Below, one piece after another: positions 11,854-22,554 of a stretch of DNA of 64,000 nucleotides. Position 1 is the first letter of the stretch, and each line of letters starts with the position of its first letter. Location: positions 42,020,372 through 42,084,371 of the forward strand of contig CM040089.1 of assembly GCA_022496805.1 (NCBI GenBank). The letters run 5' to 3'. This stretch comes from Pohlia nutans. Its lineage: Eukaryota > Streptophyta > Bryopsida > Bryales > Mniaceae. The notes under the pieces were generated by a model. The model saw nothing but the letters and a program-made list of their open reading frames with translations. It was not told where the DNA came from and made no database searches. Position numbers and translations under genes: made by a program.

Positions 11854-12475
11854 TTAACCCCTAAAGGACCGTAAGGCCCCCACGTTGCTTCTGGAACCAG
11901 AAAGTGAGAAAATTCGGGTTCTTGGGCTTTGAATTGTAGGATGAGCAACAAAGAGACCCTGGCTCTTTTTGAGAGCCGAATCTGTAGGTACTTCTTGATC
12001 GGAAATTCATCAAGTGAGCGATTTTTGGTGATTTTTTTGAGTTGCACGGTGGGTATCTAGGCGTCACTTCAGACCCTCATATCTTCCTCCTCACACCTCC
12101 AAATTACTTGAAATTTTTATCATATGTTTAGAATGCACCTCCAAATTACTTGAAATTTTTATCACATGTTTAGAATGATGATTTCTAGTCACAGTAAAAA
12201 TCTCAAAATTTTTGGAGCACTTTTAAACAATCCGATTTCAGTATGTGTACAAAATACCCCAAACAAGTTCCATCAATCTTCTCAACAGTGACATTTTCTC
12301 AAAAATTGTGCGATTTTGTTGATCTTCTTTTCATAAAAAAGCTACGTAAGTCTTCTTTAGTTTCAACGGTGCCAATCGTCAAAATTACCCCACACTAATG
12401 AGGAATTGAGCTTGCTACAAGAGCTAGTCAAGAAAACAAGAGCTAAGTTCAACACCCCGGTCCTTTAGGGGTTAA
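11854..12475. mobile_element. TTAA-flanked MITE, copy 2
   Basis: TTAACCCCTAAAGGACCG on the left and CGGTCCTTTAGGGGTTAA on the right form an almost perfect terminal inverted repeat with TTAA at both ends. The 622-bp interior is non-coding. Confidence 0.75.
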
Positions 12476-13005
12476 GAGGTGCTCAAAGAGTCCTCATGTT
12501 ACTGTAGTCCCAAGGGACAAAAAAGCTCTGGGAGTATTTCACATCATGAACAATGTCTTGTGAATGGTATCTGCACCTGATGCTTGCAAAGAGGGTGTCC
12601 TAGTTTATTGCACATTCTTGTGCACCTGTTTGCCACATATACTTTCTTCCCCGAAGCACCTTGCATATTTTATTATTCAATTGCTAAGTGTGATGGGGGA
12701 GAGTGTGATGCGTGATGCATTAATTAATTAATATGATACTTGATCCACTTTATTGTCTTTGCTCCACAAGGGGAGAGACTACGAAAACGCTTTGTTTTCA
12801 AGAGGTACACAGCTGGACAGTAAAACCAAGTCGTTAAAGTAATCTGGATAAATATTAAGGCAAAGACTACATCACTAGCAGCTGGTTATAAAACAAAAAG
12901 TACAGGTAGCATGATCAACATGCATCCCTTCTATCTACCACCTTGTCTTAAAGCTTTAAGCAAATGAAATAAAGAAATGTTCTTTCATGCTTATTAGATC
13001 CTCTA
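12476..13005. other. gene-free stretch before the chromovirus
   Basis: No gene. A purine-rich run GATGGGGGAGAG followed by TGTGATG near 12690-12710 looks like a polypurine tract and LTR start of an older retroelement, but no second LTR is visible. The last five bases CTCTA are the target duplication of the following element. Confidence 0.35.
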
Positions 13006-13555
13006 TGTCACGGACATAGAACCTTGAGATGGGTATTGCAAAGACTAGGCCTTGAAGCCAGAGATATGTTATTGTTCAAGACTAGTTCGTGATGGGTATT
13101 GCCGTAGTTGTCCAGAGATAAGTTATTGTCCAAACTAGTTCGTGATGGGTATTGCCGTATTGTCCAGTGATAAGTTATTGTCCAAACTAGTTCGTGATGG
13201 GTATTGCCACCGACATAGAACCTTCTAGAATACTTCTAGAAGTTCTATAGGTCCTTTGACTTTTAGGATCTTTCTAGATACTTCCTAGGGACTCTCATAG
13301 TCTCTAGGAAGCCCCTTCAGAAGCTTCCTTAGTACTAGTATATCTAGGGGACGAGATGAGGGACTCCTCACTCTCGTCAACACAAGTTTAGGAGCACTCT
13401 TGAGTGTGCCTTGTCTTGTATCTTGTTCAACTATCGATTAGTTCAATATACTTTCTTGAGAACCACTCTTGTGTACTATTGCACTTCTTGTTCTTGGGTC
13501 CTTGTTCATGTTCTTGCTCTTGTTCTCTTGTTCTTGAGTTCTTGTGTCCCTGACA
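13006..13555 (+). repeat. 5' LTR
   Basis: 550 bp, TG...CA ends. It contains three near copies of GTTCGTGATGGGTATTGCC, a TATA box at 13339-13344 and the predicted transcript start near 13368. Confidence 0.95.
13339..13344 (+). promoter_or_regulatory. LTR TATA box
   Basis: TATATC within CTAGTATATCTAGGGG lies 29 bp before 13368, where the sequence complementary to the primer-binding site begins. This puts the transcript 5' end at that sequence. Confidence 0.5.
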
Positions 13556-13557
13556 GT

Positions 13558-13570
13558 TTGACGAGAGTGA
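13558..13570 (+). promoter_or_regulatory. primer-binding site, predicted self-priming
   Basis: TTGACGAGAGTGA starts two bases after the 5' LTR. It does not begin with the TGG typical of tRNA-primed elements. It is exactly complementary over 13 nt to TCACTCTCGTCAA inside the LTR (13368-13380), at the predicted transcript 5' end. This matches the self-priming mechanism known for Tf1 and related chromoviruses. Confidence 0.7.
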
Positions 13571-13834
13571 CATTGACAATACTAGAGCTTGGTCTTTCTT
13601 GATAAGAGTGGATTACCCCTTTCTTGAAAGTACTAGAGCATTCTAGAGGTTGCGGATTACCCTCCTCTAGGCTAGTATTGTTATATGTTGTAAAATTCTT
13701 TCTTGATCAAGAGCGGATTACCCCTTTTTCAAGATTGGGTTTTAACATTTTTTGAAGGTTGCGGATTACCCACCTTTAAATTGTGTCTACTCATCATAGA
13801 ACTCTTTAGTTTCTTTCTCTAGAGTGATTTCAAG

Positions 13835-14902
13835 ATGTCGGGAGTTGTAGATACGAGTATAGCAGACTTAGCTGAATCAAAGCTAGACACCGTTCTCAAA
13901 GCCATCGAAGCCTTGTCTATCAGGACCAATGAGATCGAGAGCTTTGTTTCTAGACTTCACAACGACCTCGGGGCTGGACCTTCACAAACGAGTCCTGCGC
14001 CTCAAGTTTTTCCATCCGGAGAACCATCAATTCTTCCAATTCAAGAGGAGAATCCATCTACTCAACATGTCGAGACTTTGAGGATCAAGGAGCCTCGAAT
14101 CAGCCTTCCAGACAAGTTCGATGGCACACGCTCAAAGTTTCGAGGGTTTGTCAATCAAATCCAACTTATTACATTTCTTCAACCCCAACGCTATCCGACA
14201 GACGAATCGCGAGTAGGTCTAGTTGGAACCTTACTTACGGGGCAAGCTCTATCTTGGTTTGCTCCTCTATTTGAAAAAAGATCACTGATCTTGAATAACT
14301 TCGAGATGTTCTTAGCTGCATTTGGAGAGGCTTTTGGAGAACACGACAAGATCCGTTGGGCAACAACCAAGATTCGTTCTTTGCGACAAGGATCGCGATC
14401 TGCATCTGTGTATGCATCAGATTTTCGACAATTAGCATGCGACATCAATTGGGACGAAGAAGCACTCATGAGTCAATTTCATTGGGGACTACGAGATGAC
14501 GTCAAGGACCTGTTATTATCTTTGTCTGATCCTCAAACACTCAATGAGGCAATAAGTCAAGCCGTGAAGTGTGACAATCGATTATTTCAGCGACGTCAAG
14601 ATCAACGTTCTTGGACTTCATCAAAACCATATAGAAGTCCTTCTCACTCGGCTGCTTCAACAAATATTTCAGGGAGTCATTCAGAAGTAGAAGACATGCA
14701 AATTGATGCGGTACGATTCAAGCCACTTACGCCACAAGAGAAGAAACGACGATTTGAAGAAGGTTTATGTTTGTATTGTGGAGAACCAGGCCATAAAGCT
14801 GACAGTTGCTCCAAAAAGCAACACCGCCATACTTTCAAGACACGGAGCACGTTCGTGGGGGACCATCAACAATCAAAAAACGAAGAGACCCAGCCACAAT
14901 AG
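13835..14902 (+). CDS. gag: chromovirus gag
   Basis: 355 residues from ATG 13835. The N-terminal helix region carries ESKLDTVLKAIEALS. The capsid region carries LPDKFDGTRSKFRGFVNQI, ALSWFAPLF and YASDFRQLA..INWDEEALMSQF, as in retrotransposon gag (UBN2/Retrotrans_gag type). A CCHC zinc knuckle CLYCGEPGHKADSC lies near residues 311-324. The protein forms the virus-like particle and binds the RNA. The 3' end overlaps pol by about 97 bp in the -1 frame, with a slippery site just before its stop. The frame is intact. Confidence 0.92.
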   Translation: MSGVVDTSIADLAESKLDTVLKAIEALSIRTNEIESFVSRLHNDLGAGPSQTSPAPQVFPSGEPSILPIQEENPSTQHVETLRIKEPRISLPDKFDGTRSKFRGFVNQIQLITFLQPQRYPTDESRVGLVGTLLTGQALSWFAPLFEKRSLILNNFEMFLAAFGEAFGEHDKIRWATTKIRSLRQGSRSASVYASDFRQLACDINWDEEALMSQFHWGLRDDVKDLLLSLSDPQTLNEAISQAVKCDNRLFQRRQDQRSWTSSKPYRSPSHSAASTNISGSHSEVEDMQIDAVRFKPLTPQEKKRRFEEGLCLYCGEPGHKADSCSKKQHRHTFKTRSTFVGDHQQSKNEETQPQ

Positions 14903-17900
14903 AGACCGTGCGGTTGGACAAGTTCAAATCACAAGGTCTCTTCCTTTCCGGTCAACCCTCTCGTTGTTTTAATGTACCTTTATCTTTTATTTGTTTGAAC
15001 CTTCAAACATCCGCCTTGATAGATTCAGGAGCCTCTGCTTGTTTCATAGATGAGGATTTCGTAAAACTTCACAATATTTCTTTAGTTAAAAAACCATATC
15101 CTGTTCCTGTAGAAGTAATAGATGGACGACCCTTAGCCTCAGGTCATGTCACCCACGAAACTATTCCTTTAGAAATAGAGTTAGAAGGTCATAATAGTTT
15201 TCTTGTTTTTAATGTCATTAAAACCCCTACAAGCTCTATCATACTAGGACTATCTTGGCTTAGAAAATACAATCCCAATATAGATTGGAATACCCTCAAA
15301 ATCAAGTCATTTCCTAGCACTACGATTCCCCCAACACAACCAACTAGGTCCAAAATTCGTCACCCTAAACCATTGTTCATTGGAGCAAAGGCTTTTATGA
15401 GAGCTGCAAAACACAGCAATCCGTTTGCTATTTATGCAACTCCGGCTCGTGATGAAGCAACTATAGTTACGAGTATTCCGGATCAGTATAAGGAGTTTCA
15501 AGATGTTTTTGAGAAGAAAAATGCTGATATTTTACCGGAGCATCGACCTTATGACTGCGCGATTGATCTGCAAGACGGCGCGCAACCACCTTTTGGCCCG
15601 ATTTACAACCTCTCGCAAAACGAACTCGTAGCGTTGAAGGAATATATTGAAGAAAATCTCGCCAAAAACTTCATCCGTCACTCGAAGTCTCCAGCTGGTG
15701 CCCCAATACTCTTTGTCAAGAAGAAGGACGGCTCTTTACGAATGTGTGTTGATTATCGCGGCCTGAACAAGATTACTGTGAAGAATCGATACCCGTTGCC
15801 GTTGATATCTGGACTTCTAGATCAACTTGGACAGGCCAAGATCTATACGAAGATTGATTTACGCGGAGCTTACAACCTAGTACGCGTTAAAGAAGGGGAC
15901 GAATGGAAAACTGCATTTCGAACAAGGTATGGTCATTTTGAATACAATGTCATGCCTTTTGGACTTACAAATGCACCTGCCATATTTCAACATTTGATGA
16001 ACGACGTCTTCCGGGAATTTTTGGATAAGTTTGTCGTGTGCTATTTGGATGACATCTTAATCTATTCCAAGAATGTTGAAGAACATGAAGAACATGTGAA
16101 GCTTGTATTACAAAAATTACGAGATGCTGGATTATACGCAAAAGCAGAAAAGTGCGTATTTCATCAACCGCAAGTGGAGTTTCTTGGGTATATTATTTCC
16201 AATGAAGGCTTATCTATGGATCCAAAGAAGATTGAAGCTATCACGAATTGGTTAACTCCCCAAACGGTACGTGATGTACAATGTTTTCTCGGATTTGCTA
16301 ATTTTTATCGAATTTTCATCCATAATTATTCTCAAATTGCTGCTGCATTGACTCGATTGACATGCAAAGACAAGCTCGATTGGGGACTTGAAGCGGAGAA
16401 TGCTTTTCAAAATCTGAAGACTGCTTTTACAACGGCTCCAATTTTGATTCATCCAGACTTCTCAAAACCATTTTATATGGAGACTGATGTATCAGACTTT
16501 GCATTAGGTGCAGTATTATCGCAAAAGGGAGATGACGCAAAACTTCATCCAGTTGCGTTCTATTCTAGAAAATTCTCTGCTGCAGAAATCAACTACGAGA
16601 TCCATGACAAAGAACTACTTGCTATAGTGGACTCGTTTCAAGAATGGCGTCATTTTCTTGAAGGCGCTTCGCACCAGGTGACTGTATACACAGATCACAA
16701 AAATCTTGAATATTTTATGTCAGCTCGTGTATTAAATCGTCGGCAAGCTCGTTGGAACATGTCATTATCTCGTTTTGACTTTGTCATCACATATCGACCT
16801 GGAAGACAACAAGGATTATCAGATGCTTTGTCTCGAAGATCCTATCTTGCGCCTAAAGAAGGAGAAGCTGCGTATGACCAACAACGAACAATTCTTTTGA
16901 AAACCGAGCAATTTCGAGTTCACGGAGCGACTATGGCAATGCCAGTTGACTCATCATTTCTTGACCAAGTTCGTGCAATATCAGCAATGGACCCTCTTGT
17001 TCTTGACATTCAGCGTCGCCCTGCTACTGATCGCGACAATTTCAAGTTTGTGGATGACCTCTTGTATTTTGAGGAGCGCTTGTATATTCCAGAAGGTTCT
17101 ACACGCCTTCGAATTCTTCAAGCCCGTCATGATTTTCCTGCAGCCGGACATTTTGGGTTCAACAAGACGTTAGAACTCATTTCTCGAGATTTTTGGTGGC
17201 CTCAGATGTGGAAGACTGTCAAAGACTATGTCCTTTCTTGTGACACTTGTTCTAGATCGAAAAATCCACGACATCGTCCGTATGGACTCTTGCAGCCGCT
17301 GCCTATTCCAAAGCAGCCATGATCTTCTGTTTCTATGGATTTCATCACCGATTTACCTCCATCGAAGTCATTTGACACCATATTCGTGGTTGTTGACCGA
17401 TTGACAAAAATGACACATTTCATTCCTTGCAAGAAGACAATCACCGGAGAAGAGACAGCAAGATTATTTTTGGACAACATTTATCGATATCATGGATTAC
17501 CAGATGACATCGTTTCAGATCGTGGACCGCAATTTGTCTCTAAATTTTGGAGATCTCTTTTTGAAATCTTGAAGGTGCAAATCAAACTCTCTTCTGCTTT
17601 TCATCCTCAAACTGATGGCCAAACGGAGCGTGTAAACCAAGTATTGGAGCAGTATTTGCGTTGCAACATCAACTATCAACAAGACGATTGGACTTTGCAC
17701 TTGCCATTGGCTGAATTTGCATATAATAATACCGTTCATGCATCGACTCAACAAACGCCATTCTATGCCAACTATGGATATCATCCAAAGTTTGACATGT
17801 TAAAACCGATAGAGAATGAGAATCCGGCAGCAGTCGACTTTGCAATAAGATTATCAGAACTCCATGCGTTGATGAAGATTCATTTAGGAGAAGCCCAAGA

Positions 17901-18390
17901 TCGCTACAAAGGCGCCGCAGATAAACTTAGAAAGGAATCACCGTCATTCCTAATTGGCGACAAAGTATGGCTTATTCGGCGCAATATCAAGACTACAAGA
18001 CCATGTGATAAGTTGGACTATCGTCGATTAGGACCATTCCTTATTCAGCAACAAGTCAATCCGGTGGCTTTTCGGTTGGACCTACCAGCATCTATGAAGG
18101 TACATCCTGTTTTTCATGTGTCACTGTTAGAACCATACAAAGAGTCGAATATACCAGGAAGAAAGCAACCACCACCGCCCAGCATTGAAGTTGATACCCA
18201 CGAGGAATATGAAGTTGAAAAAGTACTTGATTCGCGGCGAAGACGAGGCAAATTAGAATATCTTATACACTGGCGTGGTTACGACATCAATGAACGGACG
18301 TGGGAACCAGCAATAAATGTCGTTGGCGCGCCTCAAAAGGTACAGGAATTTCATCAACGTTATCCTGATAAGCCACGACCTATTCGATGA
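14806..18390 (+). pseudogene. pol: chromovirus pol polyprotein (PR-RT-RH-IN-chromodomain) with one internal TGA
   Basis: Aspartic protease motif ALIDSGASACFID near 15016; RT with LRMCVDYRGLNKITVKNRYP, MPFGLTNAPAIFQ and YLDDILIYS (YLDD about 16042-16053); RNase H with ETDVSDFALGAVLS and YTDHKNLEYF; integrase zinc domain (HDFPAAGH...CDTC); and the catalytic core with MDFITDLPP, VSDRGPQF and TDGQTERVNQ supplying D, D and E. A chromodomain (YEVEKVLDSRRRRGKLEYLI, HWRGY, TWEP) closes the C-terminus. The frame is open throughout except TGA at 17320-17322, in the linker where Trp is usual. Translation probably starts by frameshift from gag, not at 14806. One G-to-A change has disabled an otherwise complete protein. 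Confidence 0.92.
14875..14881 (+). promoter_or_regulatory. -1 ribosomal frameshift site between gag and pol
   Basis: The heptamer A AAA AAC is set in the gag frame as tcA AAA AAC, the canonical X XXY YYZ arrangement. It lies 22 bp before the gag stop and within the gag/pol overlap, and pol lies in the -1 frame. No stem-loop was verified downstream. Confidence 0.65.
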
Positions 18391-18424
18391 TAACTTCAAC
18401 AAGAAGCTCTTCCGTTGAGAGCTG

Positions 18425-18432
18425 TATATAAA
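18425..18432 (+). promoter_or_regulatory. internal TATA box before the extra retrotransposon ORF
   Basis: TATATAAA lies 77 bp before ATG 18509, in the short gap between the pol stop (18390) and the extra ORF. It suggests a subgenomic transcript independent of the LTR. Confidence 0.45.
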
Positions 18433-18508
18433 GAGGGGAGAGCAATCAAAGAGCAACACAGCTCTCAACCTCAGAAACATCTTCTCTTGTACTTCTTTTC
18501 TTCTCAAT

Positions 18509-18952
18509 ATGTCTAATTGGAAGGTATTCCAAGACTCTTTAGATTCTGAATCGCAACCGGAGTCTGAGCGTGAGCTGTCTTTATCACAATTGCCGAACCA
18601 GCCTGTAGATCCTTTGCCACCACAAGAGCCTCGAAACGAAGCTGGACCTTCTCAACAACGAAGACGGCCTCGAAATGAAGAACCTCTTGAACCACGGCAA
18701 CGTCGAAAAATACCCAGTAGCAGATCGTTGGTGATTGTCATCGAAGTAGAACCTGCTTTTGAAGGTCGCCCGGAAGCAGTATTTGAAGGACTTTTTTGCA
18801 ACGAAGACACAGAAGTCCAAGCATGGTCTCAAGTAGCGGGCGTCGGTCACTATCGCTGGTTGCAAGGGCCCTTAAACCACTTAACTCGCGCTAGACAACT
18901 TGAGTATGTCGGAGAAACCATGAGACATATTTTTGATTTTCTTCGCCTCTGA
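18509..18952 (+). CDS. extra ORF between pol and 3' LTR, unknown function
   Basis: 147 residues from ATG 18509, intact. The first half is acidic then Pro/Gln/Arg-rich (QPVDPLPPQEPRNEAGPSQQ, RRRPRNEEPLEPRQRRK, a plausible nuclear-localisation cluster). The second half is a compact hydrophobic/aromatic domain (SLVIVIEVEPAF, GHYRWLQGPL, LEYVGETMRHIFDFL). No signal peptide or membrane segment is visible, so it is not an envelope. I do not recognise it. The position is that of accessory 3' ORFs in some gypsy elements. Confidence 0.7.
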   Translation: MSNWKVFQDSLDSESQPESERELSLSQLPNQPVDPLPPQEPRNEAGPSQQRRRPRNEEPLEPRQRRKIPSSRSLVIVIEVEPAFEGRPEAVFEGLFCNEDTEVQAWSQVAGVGHYRWLQGPLNHLTRARQLEYVGETMRHIFDFLRL

Positions 18953-18991
18953 TCGAGAGTCCACAACAACACTCCTCGTGAAGACTCGTCG

Positions 18992-19007
18992 CTAGAGAGG
19001 GAGGTGA
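18992..19007 (+). promoter_or_regulatory. polypurine tract
   Basis: CTAGAGAGGGAGGTGA, purine-rich, abuts the 3' LTR start at 19008, as expected for the plus-strand primer. Confidence 0.7.
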
Positions 19008-19557
19008 TGTCACGGACATAGAACCTTGAGATGGGTATTGCAAAGACTAGGCCTTGAAGCCAGAGATATGTTATTGTTCAAGACTAGTTCGTGATGGGTA
19101 TTGCCGTAGTTGTCCAGAGATAAGTTATTGTCCAAACTAGTTCGTGATGGGTATTGCCGTATTGTCCAGTGATAAGTTATTGTCCAAACTAGTTCGTGAT
19201 GGGTATTGCCACCGACATAGAACCTTCTAGAATACTTCTAGAAGTTCTATAGGTCCTTTGACTTTTAGGATCTTTCTAGATACTTCCTAGGGACTCTCAT
19301 AGTCTCTAGGAAGCCCCTTCAGAAGCTTCCTTAGTACTAGTATATCTAGGGGACGAGATGAGGGACTCCTCACTCTCGTCAACACAAGTTTAGGAGCACT
19401 CTTGAGTGTGCCTTGTCTTGTATCTTGTTCAACTATCGATTAGTTCAATATACTTTCTTGAGAACCACTCTTGTGTACTATTGCACTTCTTGTTCTTGGG
19501 TCCTTGTTCATGTTCTTGCTCTTGTTCTCTTGTTCTTGAGTTCTTGTGTCCCTGACA
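19008..19557 (+). repeat. 3' LTR
   Basis: 550 bp, same ends and length as the 5' LTR, with no mismatch found by eye. Confidence 0.95.
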
Positions 19558-19614
19558 CTCTATGTGGGAGGAAATTCCAATGCTTCAAAAGTGTGAAATA
19601 GGAAAAAGTGTACA

Positions 19615-19905
19615 CATTAGGAGAAATCTGTAGTCACAAAGGGGCCCTTGCCTTTGGCACGTGCTGAAAAATTTAGGCAAAACCGTGCACTTTTGACAAA
19701 GGCACCAATGGTGCTACCATGGTTGCCAGCAGTGCAGTTCCGTGGGTCGCGCCAATCGACGCTGCCAACACTGCGGCTCCTGACGCTGTCAACGGGCAGC
19801 GACCTTCACCAATGGGTTTACAAGGAGAGGGGTGTATGGGCAGCCGGTTCACCTAACACGGGTTGTCTTAGAGGGCCCCTTTGGGACCCCATTTTTCTCC
19901 TAATG
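19615..19905. mobile_element. 291-bp deletion derivative of the 19.8-kb TIR element
   Basis: Begins CATTAGGAGAAATCTG and ends TTTTTCTCCTAATG. The left ~75 bp (AGTCACAAAGGGGCC, GTGCACTTTTGAC, GGCACCAATGGTGC) match the right end of the element at 34695-54512 in reverse. The right ~75 bp (GGTTCACCTAACACGG, AGGGCCCCTTTGGGACCCC) match its left end in reverse. It has lost all coding sequence. No flanking target duplication is seen (left ...GTACA, right AGTTA...). Confidence 0.8.
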
Positions 19906-19946
19906 AGTTAATTCCACTTCACTTCTTGTATTCACATGATATTTGT

Positions 19947-20720
19947 TTAACCGTTTGACGCACCTGCGTTCATATAATGGACGACGAACAGATTGCAACC
20001 TTTCTCTTTACTACATCATGTACAATTTTTCATCCATCCAAATTTCTCTTGGTTCCTGTGCTAGTTGACTATCATTTGTACGATATAGATCTTCAAAATA
20101 AGATATTGTAATTTTTTGAAAAACAACACAATTGGTTTATGTCAGGTTTCATTTTTAGTTCAAGAAATGAGACCTTAAATATGATTTTCCAAAATAAATA
20201 GAATCAAATAATGAAAACTATACCATCTCGTGGTGCATGTTATTCCAATTTCATTACAATATTTTTAAATATTTTTTGTGTTAATTTGGGATTTTGATTG
20301 AATTTCAAGAGAAAACCTTGCAAAATTAATTTAGAAATATTAAAAAAAAATGATGAATCCAACATTGACTTTGCTTTGTATAGTTGGATACAACATGCTT
20401 ACAAATTTTTTCGTAAGCATTGAAAGTAGGTAGATCCTATATCAAGCGGTCGCATTGATTTTATAGATTGCAAATATAGTAAGAAAAAATTCCTACCACT
20501 AGAGGACTAGAGTAGGAATGCCCCTTTCAATTTGTAGGTCCATGGGTGCCATATCGAGTACATTACAAGTAAGGGAAGGGACTCTATTTTTATGAAGGAG
20601 AAGTCAAAATTTCATAAGCAACTTGTACCCGACTGTACATCAACTCCATTTCTATTTTTCATCAAACATTTTATTACGAGTCTTTGAAAACAATGTTGAA
20701 TCGGGATGTTAAAGGGTTAA
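19947..20720. mobile_element. degenerate TTAA-flanked MITE, copy 3
   Basis: TTAACCGTTTGACG on the left and GGATGTTAAAGGGTTAA on the right are imperfect inverted ends with TTAA outside. The 774-bp interior is AT-rich and non-coding. It is weaker than the other copies. Confidence 0.45.
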
Positions 20721-22330
20721 AGAGATGCATTGTAGTAGAAAACTCTTAGTTAAGTAGAGTTGAACGCATTTGAAGATAATGCATGCATCACAACGTAGTA
20801 AGAGGCAGTGAGAGCCAAACCCATACTTTAATTTTTTGTGAAACGCTTGTTCCTTCAATGCGAAATGAAGTTGGGGAGGGGGAAGAGACAATTCTTACAC
20901 GTTACTGATGACAAAAGCCCTACACAAACGCCCTGCAATTGTCAAAAGCCCTACGACACGAATGCTGGAACCCTAAATTGTTCACAGAAAACTGCGCAAT
21001 TTGGTGCAAAGATGGATGAAAAGTGCGGGTTATCATCCATGAAACCCTAATTCCTGCGCATATAGAGGAGGCTCTTGGCTTCCGAGGATCATCTCTCTTG
21101 CGACCGTCTCCTACTGCGCATTAGCTTGTAGATTTTTTTGCGGCGTCTAGCGATTTTTAGATTGCTGAGAGCTCGGTGTACCTCGCACTTCGACAGTTTC
21201 TTAGTATGTGTATACTACTTGTACTGCTATGGCCATTACGGTTGGTTCAGTTTACGAGTGGTCCTTCGTCCGGTGGGTACTGATTCATTGGCGGGTCGAA
21301 CGTACATCTATTCACACTGGCCGGAGTTTCCATTTATCTATGGTTCTATTTAGTTGACGTAGGGTTGAGTTGGCTTGTGGGTGATACGGTTGAATATCTT
21401 TAGTTTCATAGCATTCTTTGTGATGATACTTTTGTTATGCGGACAGCACATCAGGCAGCCTGCTACACAATCTGTGTGTAAGTATGGTGTTCTGGTATCC
21501 GCAGAGGAACCACTTGATTTGTGAGGCTCTCGATTCTCATGAGATGAGTCACGTATACCAAGTGTACATTTGAGTCCTGAACTCTATTTGATTGCCAGTT
21601 TTTCATTTTGGAAGATAGTTGCCCACGTTGAGTGAGGCGTGGAAAGGTGGCCTGTGATCGTTTGTGTTGACCAGGGAGATTTCAACTTGATAGTCTTTGT
21701 CATTGCCACAGAATTGTGTAGTGGTCCTCACAGTGAACAAAAGGGTTGTGGGGTAGATCTTCTGACCTGCCAATGAGATTACTAAGTGTCTTAAATCGGA
21801 CAGGTGACTTCTCATATATTATGAATAAGAATGTTTACATCAAACCTCAACATTTTGGAACTGGGAAGATTTGCGTAAGAGCAAGCGATCGATCTAGAAA
21901 GCAGTAATCATTTAACTATTCCACTAGGAACAGAATCAATGGATCCGCAAGACAAGATCTGCGACTCCACCTTGGAGAGGACAGGGACGACCCAGAGCAA
22001 AACGATGATCCCGAGGATTACCCCAACGACAAACATGAAGAGAAGTGGGAAAAGAAGCGGGTACCAACATCACAAAAGAATAAAATAAAAGTGTAGCGAA
22101 GACTAAAGTGAGGACTCCTCAAACCACCCACTCAGAACAAAAAAACTTGATGTCCAGTGTGCGCAAAAAAGAAGCAATTCAACCACCCAATCTAGGAGTT
22201 GTCCCAGCTACCGGCACCCAAAGAACCTAAATCCGACCACATGTAATCCTAGAGGATACTACAATCGACGACTAGTCCTCCAAAAGTTATATAAATTCAA
22301 CTCGTTGAACACCATGCTCGTTCTTTGCAT
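20721..22330. other. gene-free stretch
   Basis: No supported gene. A 42-codon ORF (22036-21908, minus) encodes one hydrophobic segment, but the opposite strand is an equally open charged frame, so neither is called. Confidence 0.4.
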
Positions 22331-22554
22331 TAAGGTAGGAGCACCCTATTCCGACAGTGTACCCAATGCCGAACATTTCTACATAAGGTAGTCTTTTTAG
22401 AACACAAATCTAAGAACGTCATAGAGCCCTTATTGTTTGTTGACCAAACTAATAAGCTATCTATGGTTTAATTAGATTTACATTCTAGAATGACTACCAT
22501 GTCAAGAAATTATCGGCATTGGGTACACTATCGGAATTAGGTGCTCCTATCTTA
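22331..22554. mobile_element. TIR MITE, 224 bp
   Basis: TAAGGTAGGAGCACC...CAGTGTACCCAATGCCGA on the left mirrors TCGGCATTGGGTACACT...GGTGCTCCTATCTTA on the right, about 37 bp with few mismatches. The interior is non-coding. Confidence 0.7.

Larger units (their letters stand above)
13006..19557 (+). mobile_element. complete Ty3/gypsy chromovirus retrotransposon, recent insertion
   Basis: Two 550-bp LTRs (13006-13555 and 19008-19557) begin TGTCACGG and end CCCTGACA. The 5-bp duplication CTCTA flanks the whole (13001-13005, 19558-19562). I found no difference between the LTRs when reading them side by side, so insertion is recent. Order: LTR, PBS, gag, protease-RT-RNase H-integrase-chromodomain, a small extra ORF, polypurine tract, LTR. 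Gene order and chromodomain place it in the chromoviruses. The RT/integrase wording resembles fungal and moss elements more than the common seed-plant clades, which is an inference from memory. A TGA in pol (17320) probably makes this copy non-autonomous. Confidence 0.95.

Noticed and set aside
18509..18952. An envelope gene in the chromovirus
   Set aside because: No signal peptide, transmembrane segment or cysteine-rich ectodomain.
21908..22036. A 42-residue single-membrane-span protein on the minus strand
   Set aside because: The opposite strand encodes an equally open charged frame, no splice partners or promoter are clear, and antisense of charged codons is often hydrophobic.
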